64,000 nucleotides of DNA from contig NZ_AP026978.1 in the NCBI RefSeq assembly GCF_027924405.1, forward strand, positions 1,550,001 through 1,614,000, in the 5' to 3' direction. Position numbers and translations under genes: made by a program. How positions within the stretch are numbered: the first letter of the stretch is position 1; each line of letters begins with the position of its first letter. Origin of the DNA: Nocardia sputorum (GTDB lineage: Bacteria > Actinomycetota > Actinomycetes > Mycobacteriales > Mycobacteriaceae). The notes under the pieces were generated by a model. That model made no database searches, was not told the DNA's origin, and saw nothing but the letters and a program-made list of their open reading frames with translations. Of the stretch, positions 8,627-15,878 are shown one piece after another.

Positions 8627-9523
8627 ATGACACTGCATCGTCCCGAAGGAACGCTGTGCCACGACGGTGATCCGATCCTGTTGCCCCCGGACGCCGCCGG
8701 ATGGACCTACGCCGGATTGCGGGTCCTGCGCATCGGTGCGGACCGGTCGCGGGTCCTGCGGACGGGCGAGTTCGAGGCGTTCGTCCTGCCCTTGGCCGGA
8801 GCGTGCACGGTGCGCGTGGACGGCGAGACATTCGCGCTGACCGGCCGGGAATCGGTGTTCACTCGCGTGACGGATTTCGCCTACGTGCCGCGCGACGCCG
8901 AGGTGGAATTGACCGCCGAGGGCGGTGACCTGGAGGTGGCGTTGCCGCTGGCCCGCTGCGGGAAACGGCTGGAACCCAGATACGGCCCCGCGGAGGAGGT
9001 GCCGGTCGAAATCCGGGGCGCGGGAAACGCGACCCGTCAGGTCACCAATTTCGGGATACCCGGCGTGTGGGAGCACGCGGACAAACTCAACGCCTGCGAG
9101 CTGATCACCCCGGACGGCAACTGGTCGTCCTACCCGCCGCACAAGCACGACCGAGCGAGCGACTGCGAAGTCGTCAACGAGGAGATCTACTACTTCCGTA
9201 TCGCCGGGCGCGACGGCGTCACGCCGTCGCGCGAGGGATTCGGCCTGCACCGCACCTACACGGCCGACGGGACGGTGAACGAGAACGTCGCGGTGCGCGA
9301 CGGCGACGTCTTCCTGATTCCGCACGGCTATCACGGCCCTTGCGTCGCGGCGCCCGGTTACCCCATGTACTACCTCAACGTACTGGCCGGCCCGGCGCCC
9401 GAGCGATCGATGGCATTCTGCGACGACCCGGCCCACAGCTGGGTGCGGGCGCGCTGGGACGCCGAGCCGCTCGACCCGCGCTGCCCGGTCACCTCCCACG
9501 AAGGACGGATCGGATGCGACTGA
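8627..9523 (+). CDS. iolB: 5-deoxy-glucuronate isomerase
   Basis: A 298-residue cupin-fold protein of the IolB family. SSYPPHKHD supplies metal-binding His residues, followed by the EEIYYFRI strand and DGDVFLIPHGYHGP of the second cupin repeat. It converts 5-deoxy-glucuronate to 2-deoxy-5-keto-gluconate, the IolC substrate. ATG 8627 was chosen for its AGAGGAGG ribosome site. The same frame is open back to an ATG at 8471 that overlaps the aldolase stop, but that 52-residue extension is arginine/proline-rich and unlike IolB. The end overlaps iolD by ten bases. Confidence 0.92.
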   Translation: MTLHRPEGTLCHDGDPILLPPDAAGWTYAGLRVLRIGADRSRVLRTGEFEAFVLPLAGACTVRVDGETFALTGRESVFTRVTDFAYVPRDAEVELTAEGGDLEVALPLARCGKRLEPRYGPAEEVPVEIRGAGNATRQVTNFGIPGVWEHADKLNACELITPDGNWSSYPPHKHDRASDCEVVNEEIYYFRIAGRDGVTPSREGFGLHRTYTADGTVNENVAVRDGDVFLIPHGYHGPCVAAPGYPMYYLNVLAGPAPERSMAFCDDPAHSWVRARWDAEPLDPRCPVTSHEGRIGCD

Positions 9524-11355
9524 CCACGGCGCAGGCGCTGGTGGCCTGGTTGATCGCCCAGCGTTCCGAAACGCTCGACGGCCGCGACGTGCCGCTGTTC
9601 CCCGCCGTCTTCGCGATCTTCGGCCACGGCAACGTGCTCGGCCTCGGCACCGCGTTGCACGAGCGGCGTGCCGAGCTCCCGGTCTGGCGCGGGCACACCG
9701 AAGAGGGTATGGCGCTCGCGGCCGTCGGCTATGCGAAGGCCACCCACCGGCGTCAGGTCGGTGTCGCGACCTCTTCGATCGGTCCCGGCGCGCTCAACAT
9801 GGTGACGGCGGCGGGTGTCGCGCACGCTAATCGCCTTCCGCTTCTCCTGCTTCCGGGCGACACGTTCACCGGACGGGCGCCGGATCCGGTTTTGCAGCAG
9901 GTCGAGCACTTCGGCGACCCGACCGTCACGGTGAACGACGCGTTCCGCGCGGTGAGCCGGTATTTCGACCGCGTCACCCGCCCGGAACAGCTGCTCGCCA
10001 CCCTGCCCCAAGCGGTCGGCGTGCTGACCGATCCGGCCGCGGCCGGTCCGGTCGTCCTGGCGCTTCCGCAGGACGTCCAAGCCGAGTCCTATGACTTCCC
10101 CGCCGCGCTTTTCGAACCGGTGACGCACCGTCTCATGCGGCCTCGGCCCGATCAGCGAGCTCTTGCCGGCGCCGTCGCCGTATTACGCGCCGCGCGCCGC
10201 CCGCTGCTGGTGCTCGGGGGCGGCGTCCGTTACTCGGGAGCGGGGCCGACCGTGCTGCGATTCGCCGAAAGTCATGGTCTTCCGGTCGTGGAGACCACCG
10301 CGGGTCGCTCCCTGGTGCCGCACGACCATCCGCTGTTCGCGGGACCGCTCGGCATCACCGGCTCGGCGTCGGCGAACGCGATGGCGGCCGAAGCCGATCT
10401 GGTTCTCGCGATCGGGACCCGGTTGCAGGACTTCACCACCGCCTCCTGGACGATCTTCGCACCGGATGTTCGTCTGGTCGCGATCAACGTCGCACGGTTC
10501 GACGCCGTCAAACACGGCGCTCGCGCGGTGATCGGCGACGCCGAGGCCACCGTGCGGGAGCTGGCCGGGCAGGTGGGGGACTGGTCGGTTGATCCGGAGT
10601 GGACCGCGCGGGCTGCCGCACTCCGCGGGAGGTGGGACGCGTATATCGATGAACTGCGCGCACCGACTCCGGGCCCGCCGACCTACGCCCAGGTGGTGGG
10701 CGTCGTGAACGACCTGAGCGGTCCGAGCGACTACGTGATGACGGCCTCCGGCGGCCTGCCCGGTGAACTGATCGGCGGCTGGCGGGCGACCGGCGGTGCG
10801 CCCGCCATGGACGTGGAGTACGGCTTCTCCTGCATGGGCTACGAGCTCGCCGGCGCGTGGGGCGCGGCCATGGCCCGCACCGACGGAGTGGTGACCACCC
10901 TGCTCGGGGACGGGTCGTATCTGATGCTGAACTCGGAACTGTTCGCGGCGGCGTTCGCGGGGCATCCGTTCGTCGCGGTGGTCTGCGACAACGACGGCTA
11001 CGCCGTGATCGCGCGGCTGCAGGAGGGGCAGGGTGGCGCGTCGTTCAACAACTTCTACGCCGATTGCCGCAGCACGCGCGAGCATCCGCCCCGGGTCGAT
11101 TTCGCCGCTCATGCCGCCGCCTTGGGCTGCGCCGTCTTCTCCGCCGCCGATCTGAACGAATTCCGTGACACATACGAGCGGGCGCGCGCCGCGGCACTGG
11201 CCGAGCGTCGTCCTGCGGTGCTCGTCGTCCGGACGCAGCCGTCGGCGTGGACCGACGCGGGCGCGTGGTGGGAGGTCGGTGTGCCGGAACATCTGGCGGG
11301 CCGAGCCGCCTACGACGAGACCAAACCGCGTCAGGTGCGCTATCTCGGCTGGTGA
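9514..11355 (+). CDS. iolD: 3D-(3,5/4)-trihydroxycyclohexane-1,2-dione hydrolase
   Basis: A 613-residue thiamine-diphosphate enzyme. The N-terminal pyrimidine-binding domain carries the catalytic Glu (RGHTEEGMALAAVGYA). A central domain follows, and the C-terminal domain has the ThDP/Mg motif starting GDGSYLMLN and reaching DNDGYAV. IolD opens the ring of the diketone formed by IolE, giving 5-deoxy-glucuronate for IolB. It is the last recognisable gene of the operon. The final enzyme of the pathway, malonate-semialdehyde dehydrogenase (IolA/MmsA), is absent from this window. Confidence 0.93.
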   Translation: MRLTTAQALVAWLIAQRSETLDGRDVPLFPAVFAIFGHGNVLGLGTALHERRAELPVWRGHTEEGMALAAVGYAKATHRRQVGVATSSIGPGALNMVTAAGVAHANRLPLLLLPGDTFTGRAPDPVLQQVEHFGDPTVTVNDAFRAVSRYFDRVTRPEQLLATLPQAVGVLTDPAAAGPVVLALPQDVQAESYDFPAALFEPVTHRLMRPRPDQRALAGAVAVLRAARRPLLVLGGGVRYSGAGPTVLRFAESHGLPVVETTAGRSLVPHDHPLFAGPLGITGSASANAMAAEADLVLAIGTRLQDFTTASWTIFAPDVRLVAINVARFDAVKHGARAVIGDAEATVRELAGQVGDWSVDPEWTARAAALRGRWDAYIDELRAPTPGPPTYAQVVGVVNDLSGPSDYVMTASGGLPGELIGGWRATGGAPAMDVEYGFSCMGYELAGAWGAAMARTDGVVTTLLGDGSYLMLNSELFAAAFAGHPFVAVVCDNDGYAVIARLQEGQGGASFNNFYADCRSTREHPPRVDFAAHAAALGCAVFSAADLNEFRDTYERARAAALAERRPAVLVVRTQPSAWTDAGAWWEVGVPEHLAGRAAYDETKPRQVRYLGW

Positions 11356-11662
11356 ACAGAACTTAACGAACGGTGCGCCCGGGGATCCACCGGCCTAGGC
11401 TGGAGTGGGAGACTGTGCGTGGTACGCTGAAAGGCGTTGCGGCACAACCTAATTGGTAGCGAATGCGTATCGCTGCCGAGTCGTGCCGAGGCGGAAGTCC
11501 CCTGCCGTCCGGCGTGGTAGCCCGGGTCCGGCCGGGGTGTGCTCGCCGGGGGAGGCGGCGAGTGTTATCCGGCGAAAAGTGCGGGTATCCGACGAGTGGG
11601 CCCGACGATGTGGCGCGATCGGGACCCGTCCGAGCGTGGGAGGTGAAAGACCAGGCCGCCCC

Positions 11663-11817
11663 TGAGCGAGCGTCGCGAGTGCACTCGCTCACGACGGCGC
11701 CGAGCACCGTCGTGAGCGTTAGCTCACAGTTGGTGGTGCGGAACGTGAGTAATTCGTCGGATCATGGCATCGTTGATCTACGAGACCAGGGCATCTCATA
11801 ACACCTACCTGGCTCGT
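11663..11817 (+). promoter_or_regulatory. structured region upstream of the cold-shock gene with competing hairpins
   Basis: The 478 bp between iolD and the cold-shock gene hold no convincing coding region. Four arms overlap in a way that makes the pairings exclusive. TGAGCGAG (11663-11670) pairs with CTCGCTCA (11684-11691). GCTCACGACGG (11687-11697) pairs with CCGTCGTGAGC (11707-11717). GTGAGC (11712-11717) pairs with GCTCAC (11722-11727). A further bulged stem (11780-11790 with 11808-11817) ends 16 bases before the start codon. This resembles a switching 5' leader, although the transcription start is not known. Confidence 0.5.
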
Positions 11818-11833
11818 CTACAGAAAGTATGAA

Positions 11834-12037
11834 ATGGCTCAAGGCATTGTGAAGTGGTTCAACAGCGAGAAGGGCTTCGGCTTCATCGCACAGGACGGCG
11901 GGGGGCCCGACGTCTTCGTGCATTACTCGGCTGTGAGCGGCTCGGGTTTCCGGTCCCTCGATGAGGGGCAGCGCGTGGAGTTCGAGATCGGCCAGGGACA
12001 GAAGGGTCCGCAGGCCCAGGACGTCCGCGTTCTCTGA
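11834..12037 (+). CDS. cspA: cold-shock protein (CspA family)
   Basis: A complete 67-residue cold-shock domain. RNP1 is KGFGFI and RNP2 is VFVHY, and the opening [15 protein letters not shown] is typical. It binds single-stranded nucleic acid as an RNA chaperone in the cytoplasm. Upstream lies a long region with alternative hairpins and downstream a strong intrinsic terminator, so it is probably a single-gene transcript. The ribosome site is weak (AGAAAG). Confidence 0.97.
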   Translation: MAQGIVKWFNSEKGFGFIAQDGGGPDVFVHYSAVSGSGFRSLDEGQRVEFEIGQGQKGPQAQDVRVL

Positions 12038-12054
12038 TCGCGACTTAGCTTCCG

Positions 12055-12087
12055 AAAGGCCCCGCACCGGGATGGTGCGGGGCCTTT
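12055..12087 (+). terminator. intrinsic terminator of the cold-shock gene
   Basis: AAAGGCCCCGCACC (12055-12068) pairs perfectly with GGTGCGGGGCCTTT (12074-12087) around a five-base loop and ends in TTT. It lies 18 bp after the stop codon and may also serve the convergent minus-strand gene. Confidence 0.9.
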
Positions 12088-12094
12088 CCCCTGT

Positions 12095-12901
12095 TCAGCC
12101 CGCCAGCGCCTCGTCGCGGAAGAACTCCGCGGTGATCGCGCGGGCGCGCGTGAGATCACGGTGACCGGACCGGCGGAACACCTCCGCCGCGCGGGTGAAT
12201 TCGGCGGCGATGAACGCGGTGATCGGCGCGGGCACCGAACCGCTGCCCATCTCGCGGGTCCGTGACTTCAGCTCGGTCAACTCGGTGACCGCCGCCGTCA
12301 GCTCCGCGGGCAGCTCGCACTGCCGCAACAGCGTAGGCAGATGCATCGGCGCCACCGCCGCCGCGGGATGCTCGCGCAGCCACCGCAGCGCCATCGCCGG
12401 ACGCAGGGCGTAGAACACCTTCTTCAGTGCCCCGCTGCGCTCGAACAGCGCCCACTGCTTGGCGCCCAGATGCAGATAGTGCCGGGCGATCTTGTCGCGG
12501 TCGGCGACCTCGTCGGCCACCGCGCGCAACCGATCGCGGAACCGCGTGTCGCCGCGATACACGATCGGCGACATCAGCCACTCGATGAGCACGGCGTTAC
12601 CCTGCACCAGCAGCCGCAGCGCCTTGGCCAGATCCCAGCCGTTCACGTCGAGCAGGTCCGTGAGCGGTGTCTCCACCACGTCGCGGGTGCGCCACGGGGA
12701 CAGGTAGGTCTCCAGCGCCGCGACGTAGACGAACCGGCAGTCGTAGTCCGAATCGGGAGACGGAAATCCCCAAGCACGGCTGCCGCTTTCGATCGCCAGC
12801 CGGATCGACACCCGGTGCTCCCGCTCCACTCGATCCAGCTCACCGTCGATGGCCCCGACCACCGCCGGGTCCATCGAAGCCGGTATCGCGCGCAGAGACA
12901 T
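12095..12901 (-). CDS. nucleotidyltransferase domain protein (RlaP/YcgL-like)
   Basis: A 268-residue protein. Near the N-terminus, ESGSRAWGFPSPDSDYDCRF contains the G-S-x(n)-D-x-D core of the DNA polymerase beta-type nucleotidyltransferase fold, as in the RlaP/YcgL family (PF10127). The remainder is helical (WALFERSGALKKVFYALRPAMALRWL). The family is widespread but its substrate is not established. ATG 12901 was chosen because the frame upstream reads low-complexity residues. It converges on the cold-shock gene terminator and follows an MFS gene on the same strand. Confidence 0.8.
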   Translation of the reverse strand: MSLRAIPASMDPAVVGAIDGELDRVEREHRVSIRLAIESGSRAWGFPSPDSDYDCRFVYVAALETYLSPWRTRDVVETPLTDLLDVNGWDLAKALRLLVQGNAVLIEWLMSPIVYRGDTRFRDRLRAVADEVADRDKIARHYLHLGAKQWALFERSGALKKVFYALRPAMALRWLREHPAAAVAPMHLPTLLRQCELPAELTAAVTELTELKSRTREMGSGSVPAPITAFIAAEFTRAAEVFRRSGHRDLTRARAITAEFFRDEALAG

Positions 12902-12953
12902 GGACGCGATGGTAGGTGCCGGAGTAACGCTGTCGCAGCTGCTTTTTCGTCGT

Positions 12954-14144
12954 TCAGGAGCGCCGCGCACCCTTCCCCAGCGCGGCCACGAGCACCGCTA
13001 CGACCGCGAGCGTCCCGCCCAGCCACATGGCGGCGGCGACGCCGATCCCGTCCGCGGCCACGCCGCCGGTCAGCGATCCCAGCGCGATGGCGGCATTGAA
13101 GACCCCGGCGAACAGCGCGGATGCGCTTTCCCTCGCCTGCGGCGAGGCGGCGAAGACCCAGCTCTGCGCGCTCACCGAGACGCCACCGTAGGACACGCCC
13201 CACACGATCATCAGCACCACGGCCTGGGCGAGCGAGACGCCCAGCGCGGGCAAGGCGATCGCGGCCGCGGCCAGGATCGAGCCGATCGCGATCAGAGTGC
13301 CGCGCGGTGTCCGCGCCGCCACCGCTCCCGCCGCGAAATTGCCCGCCACACCGGCGATTCCGTAGACCAGCAGCAGTGTGCCGATCGTCGCCGCGTCGAC
13401 GCCGGTCACCTCCTCGAGCACCGGCCGCACGTAGGTGTAGGCGGCGAAGTGGCCGGTGACCAGGAACGCCACCACGAGCAGAGCGACGCGCAAGCCCGGC
13501 TGCCGGGTCAGTCGCAACACGCCACGCAATGGCAGTGCTTCCGTCGCGGGCAGTCGCGGCAGCAAGGCCGCCATGGCCACGAGCACCGCCAGCGCGAGGC
13601 AGGCCGCGGCCACGAATGCCATGCGCCATCCGGCGAGCGCGCCGAGGAAAGTCCCCGCGGGGATGCCGAGCACCGAGGCGACCGCGACACCGGAGAAGAT
13701 CAGCGACGTCGCGGCAGGCACCGAGCGCGCCGGCACCAGCCGCGCCGCGAGGCTCGCCGCGATCGCCCACACCCCGCCCATGCCGATGCCGACCAGCACC
13801 CGCGCTCCGATCAGCACCCCGAAGCCGGGCGCGCAGGCCGTCCCGAGGTTGCCCAGCGCCAACACCGCCATCAGCCCGCACAGCACCAGCCTGCGCTCGA
13901 CTCGACGCAGCGCCGCAGTGAGCAAGGGCGCCGACAACGCGGCGACCGACCCCGTCACCGTCAACGCGAGACCGGCGCGGCCTTCGGTCACCCGCAGCGC
14001 CGCGCCGATCGGAGTGAGCAGGCCCACCGGCAGCATCTCCGAGGTCACCACCGTGAACGTGCCCGCTGTCACCGCGGCGACGCCGAGCGCGCCGCGAAGC
14101 GCCGGAAACTGCCGTCTCGCAACGACTTCCTCAACCTGTGTCAT
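12954..14144 (-). CDS. MFS transporter, drug:H+ antiporter type
   Basis: A 396-residue membrane protein with about twelve hydrophobic segments. Family signs are EMLPVGLLTPIG in the first helices, GARVLVGIGMGGVWAIAASLAARL in the region of helices 4-5 and IPAGTFLGALAGWRMAF in helix 6, as in the DHA1 efflux subfamily (sugar/drug exporters such as YdhP/AraJ). ATG 14144 was preferred over a longer start that would run into the operator. It diverges from a LysR regulator that probably controls it. Substrate unknown. Confidence 0.88.
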   Translation of the reverse strand: MTQVEEVVARRQFPALRGALGVAAVTAGTFTVVTSEMLPVGLLTPIGAALRVTEGRAGLALTVTGSVAALSAPLLTAALRRVERRLVLCGLMAVLALGNLGTACAPGFGVLIGARVLVGIGMGGVWAIAASLAARLVPARSVPAATSLIFSGVAVASVLGIPAGTFLGALAGWRMAFVAAACLALAVLVAMAALLPRLPATEALPLRGVLRLTRQPGLRVALLVVAFLVTGHFAAYTYVRPVLEEVTGVDAATIGTLLLVYGIAGVAGNFAAGAVAARTPRGTLIAIGSILAAAAIALPALGVSLAQAVVLMIVWGVSYGGVSVSAQSWVFAASPQARESASALFAGVFNAAIALGSLTGGVAADGIGVAAAMWLGGTLAVVAVLVAALGKGARRS

Positions 14145-14190
14145 GTCCACCAGGCAAACGCGCCCAGCGAAGGGAAACAACGGCGAAGGT

Positions 14191-14206
14191 CTCATAGTTC
14201 TATGAG
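14191..14206. promoter_or_regulatory. dyad between the MFS and LysR genes
   Basis: CTCATAG-TT-CTATGAG is a perfect 7-bp inverted repeat with a two-base centre, midway in the 92-bp divergent intergenic region. LysR-type regulators bind such A/T-rich dyads upstream of a divergent target, so it is the likely operator for both genes. Confidence 0.6.
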
Positions 14207-14236
14207 CTGGACTCATCGACCGTGGAAGGGAAGCTG

Positions 14237-15163
14237 ATGGGTGGGCTGGAGGTCCGTGAGCTGGAGGCGTTCCTCGCGGTCGCCGAGGAACTGCATTTCG
14301 GGCGGGCGGGCGAGCGGTTGTACGTATCGCAGAGCCGGGTGAGCCAGCTGCTGCGCGCGCTGGAGCGGCGCATCGGCGGGCGGCTGGTGGAACGGACCAG
14401 CCGCAGCGTCCGGCTTACCCCGCTGGGCGCTGACTTCCTCGCCGAACTGCGGCCCGCCTACGCCGCGCTGCGCGCGACGGTCGACGGCGCCCGCACGGCC
14501 GCCAGAGGTATGGACGGCATCTTGCGCATCGGGTTCCAGGGCGCGGGCAACGATCACCTGATGGCCGCGGTCGAGTTGTTCCAGCGGTGGCATCCGGACT
14601 GCTCGGCCGAGCTGGTCGAGATCCCGCTCGCCGATCCGTTCGGCCCGGTGCGGCGTGACGAGGTCGACGCCGCGGTCGTGCTGCTGCCGATGGGCGAGCG
14701 TGATCTGGTGCTCGGAGCGGTGTTCGCGGGGCAGCAGCAGACGCTGGCGGTGGCGAGCTCCCATCCGGTGGCGGACCGCGCCGCGCTGTCGGTGGAGGAA
14801 GTCGCCGAGTTTCCCTTGATCGGAGTGCGCGCTCCGGCGCCGGAGTACTGGCGGCGGGCGCAGAAGCTGGACGTGACGCCGGAGGGCCGGACGGTGTGTA
14901 CCGGCCCGGAAGTCGGCACGCTCGAGGAGGCCCTCGCGGCGGTGGCGGCCGGTCGCGGCGCGATGCTGCTGTGTCATCCCACCGCGGAATCGCACCGCAG
15001 GCGACCGGTGGCTTTCGTCCCGGTGACCGGAATCGCCGAGTCCCGGCTCGGGCTGGTGTGGCGTCGTCACCGCGAGACGCCGCGGGTGCGCGCGTTCTCT
15101 CGCGCGGTGGCCGCCACGAAGGGGATCGACGACGTGCGGAGCGTCACGGTGGAGGCATCCTGA
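14237..15163 (+). CDS. LysR-family transcriptional regulator
   Basis: A 308-residue LysR regulator. The winged helix-turn-helix lies in residues 5-65 (LEAFLAVAEELHFGRAGERL, then SQSRVSQLLRALE) and a LysR substrate-binding domain follows (ILRIGFQGAGNDHLMAAVELF). GGAAGGG at 14224-14230 gives good ribosome-site spacing to ATG 14237, which was chosen over GTG 14222. It is divergent from the MFS exporter with a dyad between them, so it probably regulates that exporter. The effector is unknown. Confidence 0.9.
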   Translation: MGGLEVRELEAFLAVAEELHFGRAGERLYVSQSRVSQLLRALERRIGGRLVERTSRSVRLTPLGADFLAELRPAYAALRATVDGARTAARGMDGILRIGFQGAGNDHLMAAVELFQRWHPDCSAELVEIPLADPFGPVRRDEVDAAVVLLPMGERDLVLGAVFAGQQQTLAVASSHPVADRAALSVEEVAEFPLIGVRAPAPEYWRRAQKLDVTPEGRTVCTGPEVGTLEEALAAVAAGRGAMLLCHPTAESHRRRPVAFVPVTGIAESRLGLVWRRHRETPRVRAFSRAVAATKGIDDVRSVTVEAS

Positions 15164-15581
15164 CCTACCCGGCCTTCCGGATCGCTCCGCCAGCCCGGAT
15201 ATCGGGGCCGACATGGCGTTGCTTATTTTCCCGAGCCACCGGATGGATAGCAGAGAATTATTTGCATTCTCTATCGTGTAGCCTGTGATCTCGTCGCCGA
15301 GGGCGTGTGCGGCCCTATTTTCAGGGGCTTATCGAATTTTTCCGAGCTACTCGAGATATCTGTCGTCGGAAGAAATTGCCGACCCGAATTTGCGCTTCTG
15401 ACCTGGACGTTTGACTAGATTGCCAGCTCAATCAAGCCATGCGCCGTGAGGTGGATCACTATTGACGCTGGATGTGGTCTGCATCTCCATATTATCGAAT
15501 TTCGTAACCGGAGCCGATGGAGTGCCGATGTCCCCCGTGTCAGCCAGTTCGACTGGATAAGTTCGAGGAAGAGGTATTTCC
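15164..15581. other. AT-rich intergenic patch ahead of a short ORF
   Basis: This 418-bp stretch is clearly more AT-rich than the surrounding sequence (for example around 15225-15275 and 15485-15515). It contains an inverted repeat AGAGAAT...ATTCTCT (15252-15258 and 15266-15272) and a TATTAT hexamer at 15490-15495 that could act as a -10 box for the short ORF at 15582. No longer coding region is convincing. Confidence 0.5.
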
Positions 15582-15701
15582 ATGATCCCCGTTATCATCG
15601 ACACCGGCAGCGCTGCACTGAACGGTCTTTTCGATACGCTCGGCGCTGCTCTGCACGGCCTTGTCGACACCCTGTGGACGGGTTCCTTCGGCGGCCGCTG
15701 A
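15582..15701 (+). CDS. 39-residue amphipathic small protein
   Basis: A short ORF with a strong ribosome site (GAGGAAGAGG at 15564-15573, spacing 8) and an ATG start. The peptide begins MIPVIIDTGSAALNG and contains two similar blocks, GLFDTLGAALHG and GLVDTLW, in which hydrophobic residues recur every three or four positions. It would form an amphipathic helix. It has no signal peptide and no cysteine. A GC-rich hairpin 57 bp downstream could terminate the transcript. I do not recognise the family. Size and amphipathicity recall small surface-active or membrane-associated peptides, but no homology is claimed. Confidence 0.6.
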   Translation: MIPVIIDTGSAALNGLFDTLGAALHGLVDTLWTGSFGGR

Positions 15702-15758
15702 CCGACGTGACGGTCGAGACGCTCGACCGGGTCCCACGCCGACCCGAGGCGTGACCGA

Positions 15759-15792
15759 GCGGGCCCCCGCACCGGATGGTGCGGGGGCCCGC
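15759..15792. terminator. hairpin terminator after the short ORF
   Basis: GCGGGCCCCCGCACC (15759-15773) pairs perfectly with GGTGCGGGGGCCCGC (15778-15792) around a GGAT loop. There is no T-run, as is common in actinobacteria. It may also serve the convergent fusion gene that ends at 15879. Confidence 0.75.
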
Positions 15793-15878
15793 CGCTGTGT
15801 GGGCCGTTCCGCCGAGGCGCGCCACGTTTCGAACTGACTTCATCCAGAAGGTCTGGGCGGCCTCCCGTACGGGTGCGG

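Noticed and set aside
11463-11801. 112-residue frame between iolD and the cold-shock gene
   Set aside because: No ribosome site and unusual composition. It overlaps the structured leader, which explains the sequence better.
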